Below are positions 1 through 3,734 of a DNA stretch of 5,466 nucleotides, one piece after another. The number at the start of each line of letters is the position of its first letter. The stretch's first letter is position 1. The stretch spans positions 1 through 5,466 of the forward strand of contig CAKORQ010000071.1 in NCBI GenBank assembly GCA_934101445.1, read 5' to 3'. This DNA is from an uncultured Bacilli bacterium (GTDB taxonomy: Bacteria; Bacillota_I; Bacilli_A; RF39; UBA660). The translations under genes and the position numbers were made by a program. The notes below the pieces were generated by a model. It saw only the letters and a program-made list of their open reading frames with translations, ran no database searches and was not told where the DNA came from.

Positions 1-591
1 ATTAATGTAGTAAGTAATGATTTTACCCTAACAAGTGGAAATATTAATATTACTGCAAAAAATTATGGAATAGTTACCAGTGAAGATGGGGGCTTAATTA
101 ATATTCTTGATGGCGCTTTAACCATTAACAGTAGTAAAGCTAACCTTAAATCAAAGCAAAACATAATTATAGATGGTGGTCTTACATATCTTACGGGTAC
201 TGAAGAAGATGCCCCCATAGATACAACAAGTGGTTATGAAATAAATGGTGGGACTTTAATTGCTTTAGGTAAAGATATTTATGAAACCCCAGTTACCAGT
301 TCTAAAAATTATACTATTTGTCTTAAATTAAAAGATATTATTAAAAAAGATAGTGTTCTTAGTTTGATTAATAGTGATAAAAAGGAAATTTTAACTTTCT
401 TAAGTGATGATGATTTTAACTCCTTAATTATCAGTACTAAATCACTAAGTAAAGGTAATTATAAACTTTACAAAGACGGTAAGAGTAGTGGTACCTTAGA
501 TAAACATCTTTACAAAGATGGTAAATATACAGACGGTACTATTGCTGCCGATGATATTGAAATTACTAGTAAAATTACAGCAAAAAAGTAG
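1..591 (+). CDS. C-terminal part of a secreted carbohydrate-binding beta-helix protein (Cthe_2159-like, DUF4353 type)
   Basis: An open frame runs from base 1 to a TAG at 589-591 (196 codons); the start lies upstream of the window. The first two thirds are short beta-strand repeats rich in Gly, Asn, Thr and Ile, such as TSGNINITA, LDGALTINS and INGGTLIALG. This is the pattern of a right-handed parallel beta-helix. The end carries two LYKDGK-x-x-GT units and a final strand (EITSKIT). Both parts resemble the C-terminus of the 'carbohydrate-binding domain-containing protein' family typified by Cthe_2159 of Clostridium thermocellum, which binds polysaccharides with calcium. The family is normally exported and lipid-anchored or secreted, but the signal peptide would be outside the window. 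The ATG at 364 is an internal Met, not a start. The family assignment is from remembered sequence character, so ligand and role are inferred. It could instead be another beta-helix surface protein. Confidence 0.7.
   Translation: MNVVSNDFTLTSGNINITAKNYGIVTSEDGGLINILDGALTINSSKANLKSKQNIIIDGGLTYLTGTEEDAPIDTTSGYEINGGTLIALGKDIYETPVTSSKNYTICLKLKDIIKKDSVLSLINSDKKEILTFLSDDDFNSLIISTKSLSKGNYKLYKDGKSSGTLDKHLYKDGKYTDGTIAADDIEITSKITAKK
466..549 (+). repeat. Two tandem 14-codon units (LYKDGK-x-x-GT) in the surface protein
   Basis: The 17-base string CTTTACAAAGAYGGTAA occurs at 466-482 and again at 508-524, exactly 42 bases apart and in frame. It encodes LYKDGKSSGTLDKH followed by LYKDGKYTDGTIAA. Paired LY-x-x-G-x-x-x-G-T strands near the C-terminus are usual in this carbohydrate-binding family, so this is probably a structural beta-hairpin repeat rather than a mobile or variable DNA repeat. 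The near identity at DNA level (one difference in 17) suggests recent duplication or strong constraint. Confidence 0.7.
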
Positions 592-619
592 TGAACATTA
601 AACTTGCTCACTACTTTTT
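583..619. terminator. Bidirectional Rho-independent terminator between convergent genes
   Basis: The arm AAAAAGTAGTGA (583-594) and its exact reverse complement TCACTACTTTTT (608-619) form a perfect 12-bp stem with a 13-base loop (595-607). The stem ends in five T on the + strand and in six T when read on the - strand. It can therefore stop the surface-protein transcript and, in the other direction, the def transcript whose stop codon lies about 45 bases away. The stop codon at 589-591 is inside the left arm. Confidence 0.88.
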
Positions 620-664
620 AAATACCTAAATATTAGATTAAATTTTTTAGAATCTTATTATATT

Positions 665-1219
665 TTATATTTCTCGCATTAATTCTTTGTCTTTAAAAGG
701 GTTTTTCTTATCAATCTTATCAACAAAAAGTATACCATTTAAATGATCAATTTCATGTTGAAAAGCAACCGCAATATCTTCACGAACACGAATACGATAA
801 GTATCACCGTTATAATCATTATATTCCACTGTAACTCTAGCAGAGCGTGGTACGATACCATCAACTTCACGATTTACTGATAGACAGCCTTCGCCTTCCC
901 CAACATAAATAAGTTCTTCACTTTGGGAAACTATCTTGGGATTAATAATAATATAATTTTCGAATTTACCTTTTTCAATCTCATCAACAATAACAAAAAT
1001 TCTTTTACTAATTCCAATCTGTGGATAAGCAAGACCCATACCAGGACGCAAATCATACTTTTGGGAATATTCCTCAATCTGACTCATGGTTAAATACTTA
1101 ATCATATCATCGATATTTTTTTTATCTTCTTTAGATAAGGGAAACTCAGTAACTGGTAATGCCTTTTTATGTAAAATCTTTTCCTTTTCATCTAATATTT
1201 TTATATCTGGTAATTTCAT
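665..1219 (-). CDS. def: Peptide deformylase, type 2 (Gram-positive)
   Basis: This metalloenzyme removes the N-formyl group from the initiator Met of nascent proteins in the cytoplasm, before methionine aminopeptidase acts. All three family motifs are present in a 184-residue protein: motif 1 GMGLAYPQIG at residues 60-69, motif 2 EGCLS at 110-114 (Cys112 is a metal ligand), and motif 3 HEIDH at 155-159 (His155 and His159 are metal ligands, Glu156 is the catalytic base). The LRPG stretch before motif 1 and the length (about 184 in Staphylococcus and Geobacillus) mark the type 2 form. Motif 1 has Tyr65 where Ala is usual. An ATG 15 bases upstream (1232-1234) is possible, but it has no ribosome binding site and sits near the predicted transcription start, so the ATG at 1217-1219 was chosen. 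The gene is probably monocistronic, converging on the surface-protein gene and sharing its terminator. Confidence 0.96.
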   Translation of the reverse strand: MKLPDIKILDEKEKILHKKALPVTEFPLSKEDKKNIDDMIKYLTMSQIEEYSQKYDLRPGMGLAYPQIGISKRIFVIVDEIEKGKFENYIIINPKIVSQSEELIYVGEGEGCLSVNREVDGIVPRSARVTVEYNDYNGDTYRIRVREDIAVAFQHEIDHLNGILFVDKIDKKNPFKDKELMREI

Positions 1220-1226
1220 AATTCTA

Positions 1227-1230
1227 CCCC
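1227..1230 (-). promoter_or_regulatory. Ribosome binding site of def (decides the start)
   Basis: On the minus strand GGGG lies 7 bases before the ATG at 1219. It is a weak Shine-Dalgarno sequence, relying on a G-U pair, but it favours this ATG over the one at 1234, which has only AT-rich sequence with no purine-G run before it. Confidence 0.5.
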
Positions 1231-1242
1231 ACATTCATAGGT

Positions 1243-1251
1243 ATTTTATCA
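1243..1251 (-). promoter_or_regulatory. Candidate extended -10 promoter element for def
   Basis: Read on the minus strand this is TGATAAAAT, an extended -10 box (TGn plus TAAAAT, 5 of 6 to consensus). No good -35 hexamer lies at the right distance, which is tolerated for extended -10 promoters. Transcription would begin near 1236, giving a leader of about 16 bases. That again fits the start at 1219 rather than 1234. Confidence 0.4.
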
Positions 1252-1320
1252 AAAAACATCTTAAAAAGAAAGGGGTAAATTTTACAAGTTTAACCTAAAA
1301 ATTTAGTTAGAGTAATAAAG

Positions 1321-1383
1321 ATAAGTTTAATAATAAAAATCAAAAATAAAAATTAAAAACAAAAAATATTAAAAAATAAAAAA
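1321..1383. other. A-rich low-complexity spacer
   Basis: This stretch is almost only A and T on the + strand, with successive runs of five or six A separated by single T or C or by TT. Most A-runs are 6-7 bases apart (one gap is 10), not 10-11, so it is not a clear phased bend. Its promoter-proximal end provides the T-tract of the minus-strand terminator. No gene or RNA is seen in it. Confidence 0.6.
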
Positions 1384-1399
1384 GAGAGAAGCCTCTCTT
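1378..1399 (-). terminator. Rho-independent terminator of the YjcZ-like gene
   Basis: On the minus strand AAGAGAG, loop GCTT, then CTCTCTT forms a 7-bp stem (1393-1399 with 1382-1388), followed by T runs (six T, A, then more T). The stop codon at 1398-1400 overlaps the outer base pairs. It should separate this transcript from def downstream. Confidence 0.82.
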
Positions 1400-1583
1400 A
1401 ACGATTAGTGTTTCCACCAGCATACCAGCCAGCACCAATGATAATTACTAAAAGAATAAATAAGACAATCCAAATAGCAGCACCATATCCATAACCGTAG
1501 CCAGCAGTGGTACCAACATAAGTACTACAAGGATTTTGATAACCGTAGCCACCGTAGTAGCCGTTATTTCCGTAATAATACAT
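1398..1583 (-). CDS. YjcZ-like Gly/Tyr-rich single-pass membrane microprotein
   Basis: A 61-residue protein. Residues 1-34 are rich in Tyr and Gly (YYYGNNGYYGGYGY, then GYGYGYG) with one Cys at 19. Residues 35-52 form one hydrophobic helix (AAIWIVLFILLVIIIGAG), followed by a short polar tail ending NTNR. The G/Y-rich head joined to a VLFILLxIxG helix is the pattern of the YjcZ/YtxO-type small proteins annotated as 'YjcZ family sporulation protein' in Bacillus; their biochemical role is unknown. There is no signal peptidase or lipobox site, so it probably stays in the membrane. A strong ribosome binding site and its own terminator support it as a real, well-translated gene despite its size. 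It faces away from ftsW. Family membership is by eye; a link to sporulation should not be assumed in this organism. Confidence 0.8.
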   Translation of the reverse strand: MYYYGNNGYYGGYGYQNPCSTYVGTTAGYGYGYGAAIWIVLFILLVIIIGAGWYAGGNTNR

Positions 1584-1590
1584 ATTTATA

Positions 1591-1598
1591 CCTCCTTT
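1591..1598 (-). promoter_or_regulatory. Strong ribosome binding site of the YjcZ-like gene
   Basis: AAAGGAGG on the minus strand sits 7 bases before the ATG at 1583. This is near-perfect complementarity to the 16S rRNA tail at ideal spacing, which argues that the 61-codon frame is translated. Confidence 0.88.
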
Positions 1599-1611
1599 AT
1601 GTATCTAATAT

Positions 1612-1640
1612 ATTTTATGGGTTGACAAGTTTTTTGACAC
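1612..1640 (-). promoter_or_regulatory. Candidate promoter of the YjcZ-like gene
   Basis: On the minus strand GTGTCA (1635-1640, 4 of 6 to the -35 consensus), a 17-base spacer, then TAAAAT (1612-1617, 5 of 6 to the -10). Transcription would start near 1605, giving a leader of about 21 bases that includes the ribosome binding site. It physically overlaps the promoter elements for ftsW on the other strand. Confidence 0.4.
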
Positions 1641-1649
1641 AAGTAGAAT
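1622..1649 (+). promoter_or_regulatory. Candidate sigma-A type promoter of ftsW
   Basis: TTGACA (1622-1627, perfect -35), 16-base spacer, TAGAAT (1644-1649, 5 of 6). The expected start is near 1656, leaving a leader of about 46 bases with the ribosome binding site at its end. A second perfect TTGACA at 1634-1639 has TAAAAG 17 bases downstream (1657-1662) and could be a tandem promoter. Confidence 0.55.
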
Positions 1650-1690
1650 TTATCACTAAAAGTTAGACTAATTTATGGTATTATTATAAT

Positions 1691-1696
1691 AGGTGG
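1691..1696 (+). promoter_or_regulatory. Ribosome binding site of ftsW (decides the start)
   Basis: AGGTGG ends 5 bases before the ATG at 1702. A GTG at 1693 in the same frame lies inside this Shine-Dalgarno sequence and has none of its own, so ATG 1702 is preferred. Confidence 0.7.
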
Positions 1697-1701
1697 TTAA
1701 A

Positions 1702-2862
1702 ATGAAGAAAAAAATAGCCAAAATGGATTTACTCTTACTTTTCTTAATAATTCTTTATTCGGTTTTGGGGTGTATAATGATTTTTAGTGCATCAAGTGTC
1801 TTAACAGTTTTAAAACAAGGGGTTGCTAGTAATTATTATTTTATTCGGCAATGTGCTATTTTAATAATTAGTGCTATTGCGGCCGTGGTGGTTACCAAAA
1901 TTCCTTTTAAGTATTATAAATATATATCCTATTTGTTGATGATTTTAATTGGTGTCTCTTTAGTTGGCCTTTTACTGGCGGGAAAAATAACCAATGGGAC
2001 TAAAGGGTGGTACGGATTAGGTTTCTTTAACTTTCAACCGGCAGAGTTTGCTAAGTCAATAATTATTGTTTATCTAGCTTTCAGTTATGAAGATATGATT
2101 AAGAAAAGAGAAACTCGTGCTTTTATTTATTTTATTCCTTTATTTTTCGCTCTCATTATTGCCTTTTTAGTTTTAAAACAACCTGATTTAGGGAGTGCTA
2201 TTATTATTGGTGTTTTAGCCCTTTTAATTTTTTTAGCCGTACCTATGCCCAAAAAAACTAGATTACGGGCCAATTTAGTAATATTATTAGTAGCCTTGCT
2301 AGGAGGGACGATTTGTATTATTTTTAAGGATAAGATTTTTACGGGATATCAGTTATCTAGGTTTTCCTTTCTAGCACCTTGCAGTGATGAAAAACGTAAT
2401 GAACGTTTAGGATACCAAGTTTGTAATGGTTATATTGCTATTAAAAACGGTGGTTTGTTAGGACTTGGTTTTGGCAATTCGACCCAAAAGTATTTATATT
2501 TACCTGAGGCTCATACTGATTTTATTTTTCCTATTATCGTGGAAGAATTAGGGCTTCTAACGGGTATTTTGGTAATTTTAGGATATGTTGTTATTCTCTT
2601 AAGAATACTTAAAATAGCCAAGACGGCTTATAGTGCTAGTATGAGTTTAGTTGCTTTTGGAACCTGCATTTATTTAACCTTGCATATTTTAGTTAATCTT
2701 TTAGGAGTTTTAGGACTTATGCCTCTAACAGGCGTACCACTTCCTTTCTTTAGTTATGGTGGTTCTTTTGCTCTTAATGCTATTGTCATGATTGGAATTA
2801 CCGAAAAAGTAGCAGTAGAAAGTCAAAATAAAAAATTACGTGATAGGATAACTAATCTTTAA
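1702..2862 (+). CDS. ftsW: SEDS-family peptidoglycan glycosyltransferase FtsW
   Basis: A 386-residue polytopic membrane protein (about ten hydrophobic segments, the first near residues 8-28) that polymerises lipid II into glycan strands with a partner class B penicillin-binding protein. Family marks are NFQPAEFAK (110-118), QPDLGSA (160-166), the catalytic-loop motif LPEAHTDFIF (267-276) with the conserved Asp273, and TGVPLPFFSYGGS (343-355). GNSTQKYLYLPEAHTD is typical of FtsW, the divisome enzyme, rather than RodA, so a septation role is favoured; RodA remains the alternative. Length is near the usual for FtsW. Cys227 and Cys241 flank the predicted outer loop before the catalytic loop (APCSDEKRN...YQVCNG), where most relatives lack paired Cys. 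The gene stands alone, not in a dcw cluster, with its own promoter region. No PBP gene is in the window. No strong terminator follows, so some readthrough towards comEA is possible. Confidence 0.92.
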   Translation: MKKKIAKMDLLLLFLIILYSVLGCIMIFSASSVLTVLKQGVASNYYFIRQCAILIISAIAAVVVTKIPFKYYKYISYLLMILIGVSLVGLLLAGKITNGTKGWYGLGFFNFQPAEFAKSIIIVYLAFSYEDMIKKRETRAFIYFIPLFFALIIAFLVLKQPDLGSAIIIGVLALLIFLAVPMPKKTRLRANLVILLVALLGGTICIIFKDKIFTGYQLSRFSFLAPCSDEKRNERLGYQVCNGYIAIKNGGLLGLGFGNSTQKYLYLPEAHTDFIFPIIVEELGLLTGILVILGYVVILLRILKIAKTAYSASMSLVAFGTCIYLTLHILVNLLGVLGLMPLTGVPLPFFSYGGSFALNAIVMIGITEKVAVESQNKKLRDRITNL

Positions 2863-3005
2863 TAATCATTAGTTTGTTAAGAGTGAATTTATGTTTATTT
2901 AAAGTAAAAATAAATAAAAAAATGGCAAAAATTGCAAAAAATCATAAATTTTTGAAGGAAATTCATAAGTTGTTACCAATATATATAATTAGGAGGTGAT
3001 AAATT
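2863..3005. other. Intergenic spacer between ftsW and comEA
   Basis: This is AT-rich with no GC-containing hairpin followed by a T run, so no convincing terminator for ftsW. The only promoter-like match is TTCATA (2962-2967), 16 bases, then TATAAT (2984-2989). Its transcript would begin within or just after the ribosome binding site, so it is doubtful. A 25-codon ORF (ATG at 2922, TGA at 2997-2999) lies here without a ribosome binding site; see findings. Confidence 0.6.
2991..3000 (+). promoter_or_regulatory. Near-perfect ribosome binding site of comEA
   Basis: AGGAGGTGAT is a ten-base match to the complement of the 16S rRNA 3' end, with the AGGAGG core 9 bases before ATG 3006. An in-frame TAA at 3000-3002 rules out any earlier start. 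Confidence 0.92.
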
Positions 3006-3734
3006 ATGAATTTTTATTTTGACTTAGTTAAAACATTTTTACAAAAGTATCTTTTTAAGATTTTAATGTTATTGATGGTTGGAAGTATTTTACTTTTAAA
3101 TATCTATCATATCTTTTTTCAAGAGTTTAATTTTCTAGATGATAAATCTAATAATATAGTTTTAAATGAAGATAACAAAGATGCTTCTGATAATGATGAT
3201 AATAAGTCTAAAGAAGAAATAGTGGAAGAGTCTAAGTATTATATTGATATTAAAGGTGCCGTTAAAAAGCCTGGTGTCTACCAAATAAGCGCTAATAGCA
3301 TTGTAAATGATGGCATTAAATTAGCCGGTGGTCTTTTAAAAAATGCTGATACGACTACTATTAATTTAAGTAAAAAAATAAGTGCTGAAATGGTTATTTA
3401 TGTACCTAAAAAAGATGAAGTAGTAAAGACGACAACTAACACAACCGTCACTAAAGATCAAGAAATATCTAATGATGCTAGTATTAGTGATAATAACAAA
3501 CCGGCTTCTAAAGATAATAGTAGTACTCAAACACCCAATAAGACTCTTGTTAATATCAATACCGCAACTATTCAAGAATTAACAACTCTTAGTGGTGTAG
3601 GCGAGGCTAAAGCACGAGATATTATTGATTATCGAACTTTAAATGGTAACTTTAAGACGATAGAAGATATTAAGAATGTTAGTGGCATCGGTGAGGCATT
3701 GTATGCAAAAATTAAAGACTATATTACCGTTTAA
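3006..3734 (+). CDS. comEA: ComEA, membrane-anchored DNA receptor for transformation
   Basis: This protein binds incoming double-stranded DNA on the outer face of the membrane and passes it to ComEC. Its 242 residues hold the full family layout. A membrane anchor spans about residues 17-38, followed by an Asn/Asp/Lys-rich linker (45-76). The SLBB domain (about 78-135) opens with YYIDIKGAVKKPGVY and contains LAGGL. A second Ser/Thr/Asn/Lys-rich linker (about 138-180) leads to a C-terminal helix-hairpin-helix DNA-binding domain (182-242) with VNINTA, the hairpins LSGVGEAKA and VSGIGEALY, and the spacing of ComEA/competence HhH repeats. The length is typical for Gram-positive ComEA. The ribosome binding site is very strong. 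comEC follows with a 32-base overlap, so the two are surely cotranscribed and probably translationally coupled; comEB is not between them. No competence-specific promoter (ComK box or CIN box) was recognised. Confidence 0.96.
   Translation: MNFYFDLVKTFLQKYLFKILMLLMVGSILLLNIYHIFFQEFNFLDDKSNNIVLNEDNKDASDNDDNKSKEEIVEESKYYIDIKGAVKKPGVYQISANSIVNDGIKLAGGLLKNADTTTINLSKKISAEMVIYVPKKDEVVKTTTNTTVTKDQEISNDASISDNNKPASKDNSSTQTPNKTLVNINTATIQELTTLSGVGEAKARDIIDYRTLNGNFKTIEDIKNVSGIGEALYAKIKDYITV
3690..3696 (+). promoter_or_regulatory. Internal ribosome binding site for comEC
   Basis: GGTGAGG lies inside the comEA coding region, 6 bases before ATG 3703. It fixes the comEC start and implies that ribosomes finishing comEA can feed comEC initiation. 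Confidence 0.75.

Noticed and set aside
364..591. A 75-codon ORF starting at ATG 364
   Set aside because: The frame is open all the way from base 1 with the same beta-helix character, and no ribosome binding site precedes 364; it is the end of the larger partial gene.
1232..1234. Upstream ATG as the def start
   Set aside because: It lacks a ribosome binding site and lies at the predicted transcription start; the ATG at 1217-1219 has GGGG 7 bases before it and gives the usual 184-residue length.
1086..1298. A 70-codon + strand ORF
   Set aside because: It is antisense to def and its promoter, has no ribosome binding site, and def is certain from its three catalytic motifs.
1321..1383. Phased A-tract bent DNA or an origin-like AT element
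   Set aside because: Most A-runs are 6-7 bases apart rather than 10-11, and no DnaA boxes were seen; it is better explained as low-complexity spacer next to a terminator.
1693..1695. GTG as the ftsW start
   Set aside because: It lies inside the AGGTGG ribosome binding site that serves ATG 1702.
2889..2918. Hairpin of TTTATTT with AAATAAA after ftsW as a terminator
   Set aside because: The stem is only A-T pairs and is followed by A, not T, on the + strand.
3366..3575. A 69-codon - strand ORF
   Set aside because: It is antisense to the comEA linker; low-complexity Asn/Thr codons on the + strand create it, and it has no start signals.
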